DNA from: Sphingomonas spermidinifaciens
Lineage (GTDB): Bacteria; Pseudomonadota; Alphaproteobacteria; Sphingomonadales; Sphingomonadaceae
Length of the DNA stretch: 64,000 bases
Assembly: GCF_002351485.1 (NCBI RefSeq)
Contig: NZ_NWMW01000001.1
Location: 558,001-622,000, forward strand
Reading direction: 5' to 3'
A model generated the notes under the pieces. That model saw nothing but the letters and a program-made list of their open reading frames with translations. It searched no databases and was not told where the DNA came from. The position numbers were made by a program, and so were the translations under genes. Position 1 is the first letter of the stretch; every line of letters starts with the position of its first letter. Below are positions 16,852 through 23,945 of this stretch, one piece after another.

Positions 16852-19013
16852 GACCCGTGCTGCGCTATGGCCTCGCGGCGGCATGGCTAATGGTTCCATC
16901 GGCCGCCATGGCCGAGAGCTGCCGCACGTGGCTGATATCGGCGGAGCCTGCGGTGGCGCGCGATGTCAGCCCGCGCGATCTTGTCGAACTGCGCGATTTC
17001 GGGCGATCCGATACCGCACTGTCGGGGCCGTCGCCGTTCAGCCTGTCGCCCGACGGCACCGAGCTCGCGATCGCTCTGCGCCGGGCCGATCCCGATACCG
17101 ATCGCTATTGCATCGGGATCGTCGTCGTGCCGCTCGACGGCGCCAGGCCGCCGCGGCTGATCGACGTCGGCGGCGAATTCATCCTCGCGCGCGGCGACAG
17201 CCACGGCGTTCCCGACCTGCCGGTGGGCACCGAACAGCCGGTGACGCCGCTATGGTCGCCCGGCGGTCGCTGGCTCGTCTATCTCAGGCGTGACCGGGGT
17301 GTGACCCAGGCTTGGCGTGCGCGGAGCGACGGAAGCTTCGCGGGACCGGTGACGCATGACGCCGAGGACGTGCGCGCCGTCCGCTGGTCCGAGGACGGCA
17401 AGGCGCTGATCGTCACCACCCGGCCGATGGCGACCGCGAACGCCGCAATCGAGCGCGAAGGGCGTAGCGGCTTCCTCTATGACGAACGCTTCTGGACCTT
17501 GTCCAAGGACCGGCCGCGCCCGAGGCTGCCGCTGCTGAAGACGGACCGGCTGGTCGACCCGGAGACGGGCGGCACGATCGCAGACACCGATGCGCCGGAC
17601 AGGGACTTGGCCGATCGGCCCGCCAACGCACGGCTCTTCGCCCAATCGGAGAGCGGCGCCCGCGCCTGGACCTCGCCGACCGATCCAGGACGCGTCCTCG
17701 GTGCTATCAGCCTTAAGGTCGAGACCGGAGGCCAGACCCGCACCTGCACGATGGAAGCCTGCGCGGACGCGGTCGGGGCGCTATGGTGGCGCGATCCGGG
17801 CGAGCTGCTCTTCATGCAGGGCGGCACGCCCGAGAACGGCGGCACGACCACGCTCTATCGCTGGCGCGTCGACAGCGAGGCGGCGCCGGTGCCGCTTCTC
17901 GCCACCACCGATGCCCTGATCGGCTGCCAGCTGCTCGCGCGGCGACTGATCTGCGCGCGCGAAACGCCGACCCGCCCACGAGTGATCGTCAGCGTCGATC
18001 CGGACAGCGGCCGCGCGACCACGATCTACGATCCCAATCCCGCCTTCGCACGGCTGCGCACCGGCCACGTCCAGCGGTTGCGATGGACGGACGCGCAAGG
18101 CGTTGCCGGCTATGGCGATCTCGTCCTTCCGCCCGGGCATCGCCCCGGCGACCGGCACCCGCTCGTCATCGTCCAGTACCAGAGCCGCGGCTTCCTGCGC
18201 GGCGGGACCGGCGACGAATATCCGATCCATGCTCTGGCCAGCCGCGGCTTCGCGGTGCTGAGCTTCAACCGCGTTCGGCCCTATGCCAGCGATTCCGGCG
18301 CGCGCGACCTCGCCAGCTTCATCCGGATCGGCATGACCGGCTTCGCCGAGCGCCGGCGCATGCTGTCGGCGATCGAGACCGGCATCGACCGGAGCATCGC
18401 ATTGGGCGTGGTCGATCCCGCCCGGATCGGCATCTCGGGCCTCAGCGACGGTGCGGCCAGCGTCCAGTTCGCACTCATCAATTCGACCCGGTTCCGCACA
18501 GCGGCGATGAGCTCTTGCTGTGACGATTCGAGCAGCGTGCACTTCGCCGCCGGCCTCGGCTATCTCAACGACACCACCGCCTGGGGCTATCCCGAGCCGG
18601 GCGCCGACGATCCGGCGTTCTGGCGGCGCTACTCGCTCGCCGCCAATGCCGATCGCATCGACGTGCCGATCCTTCTCCAGCTTCCTGACGACGAGTTCCG
18701 CCTCGGCCTCGAAACCTATGTCACGTTCGACCGGCGTCATGCGCCGATCGAGATGTACGTCTTTCCCGACGAGTATCATGTGAAATGGCACCCGGCGCAC
18801 CGCCTCGCGATCTACGATCGGGCGATCGACTGGTTCGACTTCTGGCTCAACGGACGCGAGGATCCAGCGCCGGCGAAGCGCGAGCAATATAGCCGCTGGC
18901 GTGCCCTCGCAGCCCGGTCGCGGGCTACTCCGACCAGTTCCGCAGCCACGCCTCCGCATCGACCAGCGCCAGCAGGCGCATCACCAGCTCGCCCGACGGT
19001 GCCGGGTTCCTGA
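16845..19013 (+). CDS. Atxe2-like lasso peptide isopeptidase (prolyl oligopeptidase fold)
   Basis: An approximately 720-residue exported serine hydrolase expected to cut the macrolactam isopeptide bond and linearise the lasso peptide. A signal peptide (LRYGLAAAWLMVPSAAMAES) is followed by a beta-propeller-like N-terminal half and an alpha/beta hydrolase half. The nucleophile is S534 in ISGLSDGAAS; acid D615/D616 lies in LPDDEF and the base is H645 in DEYHVKWHP. This spacing (about 82 and 30 residues) mirrors the Ser-Asp-His triad of Atxe2 (from memory S527, D610, H638). ATG 16845 or GTG 16848 are both possible, and either overlaps the receptor stop. The C-terminal 30 residues are Pro/Ala/Ser-rich and overlap the cyclase gene on the other strand by 89 bp. 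Confidence 0.9.
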   Translation: MVRPVLRYGLAAAWLMVPSAAMAESCRTWLISAEPAVARDVSPRDLVELRDFGRSDTALSGPSPFSLSPDGTELAIALRRADPDTDRYCIGIVVVPLDGARPPRLIDVGGEFILARGDSHGVPDLPVGTEQPVTPLWSPGGRWLVYLRRDRGVTQAWRARSDGSFAGPVTHDAEDVRAVRWSEDGKALIVTTRPMATANAAIEREGRSGFLYDERFWTLSKDRPRPRLPLLKTDRLVDPETGGTIADTDAPDRDLADRPANARLFAQSESGARAWTSPTDPGRVLGAISLKVETGGQTRTCTMEACADAVGALWWRDPGELLFMQGGTPENGGTTTLYRWRVDSEAAPVPLLATTDALIGCQLLARRLICARETPTRPRVIVSVDPDSGRATTIYDPNPAFARLRTGHVQRLRWTDAQGVAGYGDLVLPPGHRPGDRHPLVIVQYQSRGFLRGGTGDEYPIHALASRGFAVLSFNRVRPYASDSGARDLASFIRIGMTGFAERRRMLSAIETGIDRSIALGVVDPARIGISGLSDGAASVQFALINSTRFRTAAMSSCCDDSSSVHFAAGLGYLNDTTAWGYPEPGADDPAFWRRYSLAANADRIDVPILLQLPDDEFRLGLETYVTFDRRHAPIEMYVFPDEYHVKWHPAHRLAIYDRAIDWFDFWLNGREDPAPAKREQYSRWRALAARSRATPTSSAATPPHRPAPAGASPARPTVPGS

Positions 19014-20634
19014 TCGCGGCCTCGACCGCAGCCCGGTCGAGAATGCCCTGGCCGGCCAGTCCGCCTTCGAGCAGCAACTCGCCGACAAGCCCGCGGTTGC
19101 GATCGAACAGGCGCGCGCAGAAGCCGTCGAAGGCGCCCTTCGAGCGGCGCTCGATGACGCATGTCGGCAGGCGATCGGCGAAGGCGCGGCGCGCGAGCGC
19201 ACGGTTCTCGCCGCCCTCGCACCAGCGCCAGCTCGGCACCGCGAGGCAGAATTCGACGATCGGCTGCGACAGGAGCGGGAACAGGACCGGCGCGAACGAG
19301 GCCCGGCCGTGACCCTCAAGGTGATTGGAGAGCGTGGCGATCGCCCGCACATGCGCGGCCTTGCCCGGCATCGAGCCGTTGCCGCACGCCTCCGCGCTGT
19401 GCGGGACGGCTGCCAATCCGCGAGCCTCCGGCGCAAGCAGCCTGATATCGTTCCGATCTGTCCCGACCTGACGGCGCGCCACCATCCGGCGGACGAACCG
19501 TGTCACCGCTTCCCATGAGGTGGCGTGGCTGACCCGCGCGATGTCATCGAGCGTGCGGATCACCGCGAAGCGGGGGCCTTCACTCCACAGCCTGTCGATG
19601 GCCGGCGCGATCGACTGGCGATAGCCGAACAGATCGTCGCCCCCGCCGCCGCTGGCGAACGCGTCCGCACCGATGGCGCCGGCATGCGCGCGACTCAGCG
19701 CATCGGCCGCCTGTGTGAACGCGCGGGCATTGGGACGCGGCAGGTCGCACGCATGCGACCGGGTGAGGTCGACGTCCTCTACTTGCGGATGGGTGATCTC
19801 CAGTGGAAGTCCGAGCTCATCGGCGATCGCCTGCGCGTAACCGAGCTCGGTCGGATCGCCCGGTCCGGCGGCGAAGGTGATGAGCTGCGGCGCCTCCGCG
19901 CGGCGCACCAGGGCCGCGGCGACGACGGCGGAATCGAGCCCGCCCGAGATTTCAATGAGCGGCCGCCGGTAGACGCCGGCCCAGGCCGCCATGCAACGGT
20001 CGATCGTCTCGGCGAGCGCCTCGGCGGACAAGTCCTGCCCGGGTGCAGGCCGCGCGAAGTCCCAGGCGTCCCACACCCGACGACGCACCAAGCCTCGGGG
20101 GCCGACGGAGACCACCGTTCCGGGCAGCACTTCCTCGACTCCCGCAAGCGCCGTCTGCTCGCCCCGCCAGTCATGGCTCACCAGCGAAGCGGCCACGATG
20201 CGCCAGTCGATCGATGGTGTGAGCAAGCCGTGCGCGAACAGGAGCCGCGGCGCATCGGTGACCAACCAGACCGATCCGGACCGCGCCATATAGCAGGGCG
20301 CCATGCCCGAAGGATCGCGGAGCAGCTCGATGCCATCCGCCGCCGGCCGGACCGCGACATAGGCGCCCCAATGGCGCCGCACGAACGCGGTGCCGTCATC
20401 GTCCGGAGGCCGGGAGGCGGTGTCCGACGCGGGATCGGCCGAGCGCGTGAAAAGGTGGCCGAGAAGGATGCCGTCCCCGAGAGGGCGGACCGTCACCGCG
20501 TCGCTCGCGAGCAGCGTGAGCCCGGCACCGGTGCGCTCGCGCCGGAGCGCCCCGCTGCGCGTCAAGGCGACCGCCACCGCTTCGACCTTGTCGGTATCGC
20601 CGCCTGTGCCGACGAGGAGGCACCAGCTACCCAT
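18925..20634 (-). CDS. Lasso peptide cyclase (asparagine synthetase-like C protein)
   Basis: The 569-residue enzyme adenylates the side-chain carboxylate at core position 8 and closes the macrolactam with the free Gly1 amine. The N-terminal half is a degenerate class II glutamine amidotransferase domain that lacks a cysteine at position 2 (MGSWCLL). The ATP-pyrophosphatase domain carries the P-loop ISGGLDSAVVAAAL. A second conserved stretch, ASGGGGDDLFGYRQS, also belongs to the synthetase domain. The C-terminus (LVDAEAWLRNWSE) is intact. Its ATG overlaps the stop of the B gene (TGATG), so B and C are coupled. The 3' end lies inside the isopeptidase reading frame on the opposite strand. Confidence 0.92.
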   Translation of the reverse strand: MGSWCLLVGTGGDTDKVEAVAVALTRSGALRRERTGAGLTLLASDAVTVRPLGDGILLGHLFTRSADPASDTASRPPDDDGTAFVRRHWGAYVAVRPAADGIELLRDPSGMAPCYMARSGSVWLVTDAPRLLFAHGLLTPSIDWRIVAASLVSHDWRGEQTALAGVEEVLPGTVVSVGPRGLVRRRVWDAWDFARPAPGQDLSAEALAETIDRCMAAWAGVYRRPLIEISGGLDSAVVAAALVRRAEAPQLITFAAGPGDPTELGYAQAIADELGLPLEITHPQVEDVDLTRSHACDLPRPNARAFTQAADALSRAHAGAIGADAFASGGGGDDLFGYRQSIAPAIDRLWSEGPRFAVIRTLDDIARVSHATSWEAVTRFVRRMVARRQVGTDRNDIRLLAPEARGLAAVPHSAEACGNGSMPGKAAHVRAIATLSNHLEGHGRASFAPVLFPLLSQPIVEFCLAVPSWRWCEGGENRALARRAFADRLPTCVIERRSKGAFDGFCARLFDRNRGLVGELLLEGGLAGQGILDRAAVEAAIRNPAPSGELVMRLLALVDAEAWLRNWSE

Positions 20635-21347
20635 CAGCCGAGATGAAGGATCGGCGCATAGCGCCCGATCGTGTCGGGCGGATCGCCGAGCAGCGCGTGT
20701 CGCGTCTGGACCCAGCAGTGCGCGCCGAACGGATAGGCCGTAACCCCGAACACCAGTTGCACCGCATCGAGGTCCTCTCCGAGCCAGTCGACCAGCGCCA
20801 GCGAGTCGAGCAGGCAGACGCGTCGCACGGGGGCGAGATGCCGCACGGCGTGGTAGACGGCGGCTTTGACGGCCGTCGCCTGGCGATTGGCGGCCCTGCG
20901 CGCTGGACGCTCAAGCGCCGACCGGCGATGTTCGAGATTGGTGCGAAGCGGCATTTTGCGGAGCATGCGCCTGGCCCGGATGACGGCCGCGGCGACGCCG
21001 AGCGCCTCGCCCAGGCCGGGTCGCACGCGCGGAAGCATTGTTCCAGGAACATCGCAGGGGATGGCGAGCGAGACCGGGTGCGCCGGACGCCGGTCTTCAT
21101 CCTCGAAGCCCAGCCGTGCCGCGAGGGCCTTGAGGCACGCCTCCGGCATCGGTCCGGCCGGCCCGCCGAGCCATTCGATGAAGGTCGCATTCAGCGGCGG
21201 CGGCAGCATGAGATAGCGGTCATGCGCGATATCGAGGAACACCGCTCTTCCGGCAGAGACCGCGACGGTCACGTCCGCGTTGAGGCGCCAGTAGGTGGCC
21301 ATAGCCGGACGTACCGGCGCCCGGGCGGACGCCGGCATCGCTCGCAT
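20634..21347 (-). CDS. Lasso peptide biosynthesis B protein (B1-like RRE region plus B2 protease)
   Basis: A fused or full-length B protein of 237 residues or fewer. The N-terminal part (WRLNADVTVAVSAGRAVFLD, then IAHDRYLMLPP) has the small PqqD-like fold expected of the recognition element that binds leader peptides. The C-terminal transglutaminase-like leader peptidase carries Cys in RRVCLLDSLALVDWL, His in PFGAHCWVQ and Asp in LLGDPPD. It removes the leader before cyclisation. Two starts are possible: ATG 21347, overlapping the A1 stop by TGATG, or ATG 21302 (MATYWRLNADV). The second matches the conserved N-terminus better, because the first 15 codons of the longer form lie in the duplicated 190-bp unit whose other copy is non-coding. 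Confidence 0.9.
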   Translation of the reverse strand: MRAMPASARAPVRPAMATYWRLNADVTVAVSAGRAVFLDIAHDRYLMLPPPLNATFIEWLGGPAGPMPEACLKALAARLGFEDEDRRPAHPVSLAIPCDVPGTMLPRVRPGLGEALGVAAAVIRARRMLRKMPLRTNLEHRRSALERPARRAANRQATAVKAAVYHAVRHLAPVRRVCLLDSLALVDWLGEDLDAVQLVFGVTAYPFGAHCWVQTRHALLGDPPDTIGRYAPILHLG

Positions 21348-21466
21348 CAATCGTCAGACAGGCCGGTCTGCGGGATTTCCCGCACGAAGTCGGGCATCTG
21401 GCCCTCGCCACCGAGAGTCTCCTCGCTCGCCACGCCGAGTTCGATCACGTCATCTTCGTAGGTCAT
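21347..21466 (-). CDS. Lasso peptide precursor A1
   Basis: A 39-residue precursor with an 18-residue leader MTYEDDVIELGVASEETL carrying the Thr at position -2 that B and C enzymes recognise. The predicted 21-residue core begins GGEGQMPD and ends TGLSDD. Gly1 and Asp8 would form an 8-membered macrolactam ring; the remaining 13 residues, starting FVREIPQ, form loop and tail. Core length, Pro7, an acidic residue at 8 and the TGLS-x-D ending match caulonodin I/II as remembered. The calculated monoisotopic mass of the threaded product (linear minus water) is about 2229.00. GGAAGGAA precedes ATG 21466. The frame is too short for routine gene callers. Confidence 0.9.
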   Translation of the reverse strand: MTYEDDVIELGVASEETLGGEGQMPDFVREIPQTGLSDD

Positions 21467-21536
21467 AACGCCATTCCTTCCACTGCGGATGCGCGGCACG
21501 ACGCCGACGCCCGGGCGGACGCCGGCGCCTGTCATG

Positions 21537-21656
21537 TCACTCGTCGGAGAGACCGGTCTCCGGAATCTCGCGGACGAGATCCGGCAGCTTGCCGTCGCCG
21601 CCGAGCGTCTCTTCGCTGGCGACACCGAGATCGATCACATCGTGTTCGTAGGCCAT
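21537..21656 (-). CDS. Lasso peptide precursor A2
   Basis: A 39-residue paralogue of A1, 70 bp upstream of it. The leader MAYEHDVIDLGVASEETL ends with the same T-L before Gly1. The predicted 21-residue core begins GGDGKLPD and ends TGLSDE, with Asp8 as ring acceptor and LVREIPE as the middle. The calculated monoisotopic mass of the lasso form is about 2178.08. The ribosome site GAAGGAG precedes ATG 21656. It is the first precursor transcribed, followed by A1, B and C. Substitutions relative to A1 are conservative (E3D, Q5K, M6L, F9L, Q15E, D21E), so both cores should be processed by the single B/C pair. Confidence 0.9.
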   Translation of the reverse strand: MAYEHDVIDLGVASEETLGGDGKLPDLVREIPETGLSDE

Positions 21657-21750
21657 GATGCCACTCTCCTTCTCGCTGCGGACGTGCAGCGTCGCGCAGG
21701 ATAGGAAGGGCCACGGGCGATCCGAATTGAATACGGTTTTGATTCTTCGA

Positions 21751-22371
21751 TTATTCGGCCGGAGGATCTTCCATCCGATAGAGTCGGCGCAGGATGGCCG
21801 CGGCCGACCGGATACGACGCCGATGGTAGCGCGCCAGCAGCGGCCGGAGCCTGGCGCTGTCGCGGCGCCCAGCCGCCCCTGCGATCTCGTCGAGCTCCGT
21901 ATCGATCTCGCCCAGCACCGTGGACTCCGCCACGCGCGCCGCATGGAGCCGGTCATTCATTCGCGCGATCGCCCGAGCATGCTCGACGTTCGGCGACCAG
22001 CGCGCGATGTCGGTGAACAGCGTCGCTGTGCGGACGGCCTGGTTGCCTGACTCCCCGACAAGCGGCATCCCCGTGGCTCGCGTTCCCGGCTTGCGAAGCA
22101 CCACACCGAGTATCTCGGCATTCCAGGCATAGCGGTCCTTGAGTGCGGGCTCGTCGATCAGCGGCATATGGAAGCCTTCGCCGGTGCCGGTCTCGACCAG
22201 GTCTTCGCCGACGAGCATGTTGAGGCCGGCCCGTACCGGCGTCACGCTGCTGCCGAGCCGGTCGGCGAGCACGGCCGGATCGAGCCGTGCGCCCGGCCGA
22301 AACGCACCGCGCAGAACGTATGCCTTCACGGCCTCATAGATGCGCTCGGCGGTCGGGCCGGCCGCGTTCAT
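21751..22371 (-). CDS. GntR/FadR-type transcriptional regulator
   Basis: A 206-residue protein with an N-terminal winged helix-turn-helix of GntR type (RIYEAVKAYVLRGAFRPGAR, then LDPAVLADRLGSSVTPVRAG and LNMLVGEDLVETGTGEGFHM) and a helical C-terminal effector domain resembling FCD but short. The ATG at 22371 overlaps the phyH stop (ATGA), and precursor A2 starts 94 bp downstream, so it sits inside the lasso transcript. Such regulators recur in sphingomonad lasso clusters. Its ligand is unknown; the lasso product, fatty acyl or AHL-related molecules are possible. Confidence 0.85.
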   Translation of the reverse strand: MNAAGPTAERIYEAVKAYVLRGAFRPGARLDPAVLADRLGSSVTPVRAGLNMLVGEDLVETGTGEGFHMPLIDEPALKDRYAWNAEILGVVLRKPGTRATGMPLVGESGNQAVRTATLFTDIARWSPNVEHARAIARMNDRLHAARVAESTVLGEIDTELDEIAGAAGRRDSARLRPLLARYHRRRIRSAAAILRRLYRMEDPPAE

Positions 22372-23237
22372 GTCGCCTGGCTCGCAAGATAGGCATCGAC
22401 CATCGCAGTCTGGTCAGGCCGCAGCGCGTCGATCGCGGCCAGGGGGGCGTCCGCGCGCCCGTCGAGCAGCACCGACGGGCATTGCCCTTCATAGTTGCCG
22501 AGATTGGGGCGATGCTGGCGATACCCGACGAGCGCGGCGAGGTCCGGCGGGAAGCCGCGCGCGATCTCGGGCGGATAGGCGAGCCATTGGTTCTCGTAGG
22601 GCTTGAGCCAGCCGAGCGAATAGCCGACGACGATGCCGCGACGCACCTCCTCCGTGCGGTTCGCGCCCGCGCCGTGCAGGGTGGAGCCGAGGAACAGGAG
22701 AGCGTCTCCGGGCGCCATCTCGGCCGCGACCGGCGCGGTCCGAGGCTCCGGGATGAGCGCGTTCGCGCCGTGGCTGTCCGGCCAGACCATCGTCGCCCCG
22801 TTGGCGGCGGTGAAGCGGGTCAGCGGCCAGATCACGTTGACCAGATACTCGGCCTCGCCGGCGGGTGCCCGCCACATATCCTGGTCGCGGTGCGGCATCT
22901 GCGCGGGCGCGCCGGGATGGACGGCGATCGCCTGGGCGACGTTGAGCTGGATTCGGTCGCACCAGCGCGAGAGCAGCGTCTGGACGGTGGCGAGGATTGC
23001 CGCGTGCCGGACCAACGCGGCGGCGTGCTGCGAACGGATCAGGAGCCGTCCGAACCGCTTGGTCGTGGTGCCGTAGAAGGCGCCCTCGCAGAACGGCGTG
23101 CGCGCGAAATCCTCGGCCAGGTCCTGGTCCAGCGCAGCGATCGTCGCGGGCGGAAGCGCGCCACCGACGATGCAATAGCCGCGCTCCTTGAGTTCGGTCG
23201 CGTGGCCCTCAAGGAGGGGCATCATGGTCTCGGTCAT
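22368..23237 (-). CDS. Phytanoyl-CoA dioxygenase family (PhyH) Fe(II)/2-oxoglutarate oxygenase
   Basis: A 289-residue non-haem iron oxygenase. The iron ligands are H116 and D118 in MPHRDQDMW and H188 in GSTLHGAG. Arginines in ANRTEEVRRGIVVGY are candidates for 2-oxoglutarate binding. The start is ATG 23237 with GGGAGAGG upstream. It lies 13 bp after luxI and overlaps the regulator gene. PhyH next to luxI/luxR is, from memory, a recurring arrangement in Novosphingobium and relatives. The substrate is unknown; hydroxylation of an acyl chain (for example the AHL or its precursor) or of a lasso residue are both conceivable and untested. Confidence 0.87.
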   Translation of the reverse strand: MTETMMPLLEGHATELKERGYCIVGGALPPATIAALDQDLAEDFARTPFCEGAFYGTTTKRFGRLLIRSQHAAALVRHAAILATVQTLLSRWCDRIQLNVAQAIAVHPGAPAQMPHRDQDMWRAPAGEAEYLVNVIWPLTRFTAANGATMVWPDSHGANALIPEPRTAPVAAEMAPGDALLFLGSTLHGAGANRTEEVRRGIVVGYSLGWLKPYENQWLAYPPEIARGFPPDLAALVGYRQHRPNLGNYEGQCPSVLLDGRADAPLAAIDALRPDQTAMVDAYLASQAT

Positions 23238-23250
23238 CGCGCCTCTCCCT

Positions 23251-23868
23251 TCAGGCGGCCACGCGCAAGGCGGCACGGATGTCGATCGACGGCACGATGC
23301 CGGCCGCGGCGAGCTTTGCCGGCGTATCGGCGTCGATCTCGATCCCGAGCGCGACGAGCATTGTGCCGTCGATCACCTGCGGCAGGCCGAGCGGCCGGCA
23401 GCGCCAGCCGAAGGCGAGAATCTGCTGGAACCACGGCATTTCGGCGATCGCGGTATAAGCGGTGATTCCATGGGCGAGCGCGTGCTCGGCGAGCGCCGTC
23501 ACCAGCGTATCGCGCGCCGCCCGACGCTCGCGCGCCGAAAGGCCGCGATCGAGACAGAAGCGGGTGATCTCGAAGACGTCGGGGGCCTGCGGCGGCGCCG
23601 CCTCGCACAGCTCGCCATAGAAGCTGTCGAGGATGTGCGGGCGCGTGGTGGGCAGCAGCCGCGCCGAGGCGAGATGGCTTCCCTCGCCGTCGGCGAGCAC
23701 CAGATAGGTCGCGTGAGTGTCGTCGAACTGGTCGACCTCATAGGTGCCGTCGATCACCGGCACATCCCATTTGAGCAGATCGACGAACACGGATTTGCGC
23801 GCGGCGAACATCGCGCGGAGCACGCCGTCCGGGATCGGGCGCGCGGCCGTTTGCATGACGTGAAGCAT
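23251..23868 (-). CDS. luxI: LuxI-type acyl-homoserine lactone synthase
   Basis: The 205-residue enzyme makes acyl-homoserine lactone from S-adenosylmethionine and acyl-ACP. Invariant LuxI-family residues are all present: R24, F28, W34 (AARKSVFVDLLKW), D46, D49 (EVDQFDD), R70 (LASARLLPT), E100 and R103 (FEITRFCLD). The start is ATG 23868 (MLHVMQTAARPIPDG); its Shine-Dalgarno AAGGGAG overlaps the arm of a hairpin. luxR lies 77 bp upstream in the same direction and phyH 13 bp downstream, followed by the regulator and the lasso genes. Acyl-chain preference cannot be read from sequence. Confidence 0.93.
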   Translation of the reverse strand: MLHVMQTAARPIPDGVLRAMFAARKSVFVDLLKWDVPVIDGTYEVDQFDDTHATYLVLADGEGSHLASARLLPTTRPHILDSFYGELCEAAPPQAPDVFEITRFCLDRGLSARERRAARDTLVTALAEHALAHGITAYTAIAEMPWFQQILAFGWRCRPLGLPQVIDGTMLVALGIEIDADTPAKLAAAGIVPSIDIRAALRVAA

Positions 23869-23877
23869 GTCTGGGCT

Positions 23878-23902
23878 CCCTTGGCTGTCGGTCTGCCAAG
23901 GG
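23878..23902. promoter_or_regulatory. Perfect 8-bp inverted repeat over the luxI ribosome-binding site
   Basis: CCCTTGGC (23878-23885) and GCCAAGGG (23895-23902) are perfect reverse complements around a 9-nt loop. On the minus-strand mRNA the 3' arm ends in AAGGG, which with the next bases forms AAGGGAG, the luxI Shine-Dalgarno, about 9 nt before ATG. It could be a lux-box-like operator, though it is not a close match to known lux boxes, or a translation-blocking hairpin. Confidence 0.6.
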
Positions 23903-23945
23903 TCTGCCCGGACGGCGGCGCCCGCTATTCCCGGAAAGGGTAATA

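Larger units (their letters stand above)
21318..21697. repeat. 190-bp tandem duplication carrying the two precursor genes
   Basis: The 19-mer CGCCCGGGCGGACGCCGGC occurs at 21318-21336 and again at 21508-21526, exactly 190 bp apart. The two precursor starts (21466 and 21656) are also exactly 190 bp apart. The copies keep the ribosome site, the leader-coding region and a downstream GC-rich spacer, but differ at many third positions and in several core residues. This indicates an older gene duplication followed by divergence of the core. Confidence 0.85.

Noticed and set aside
14455..16899. 814-codon open frame antisense to the TonB receptor
   Set aside because: Composition is typical of the mirror frame of a GC-rich gene, with no motif or ribosome site; the receptor frame has clear domains.
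23878..23902. Reading the luxI-upstream hairpin as the luxR terminator
   Set aside because: No T-run follows on the minus strand and it abuts the luxI ribosome site, so regulation fits better.
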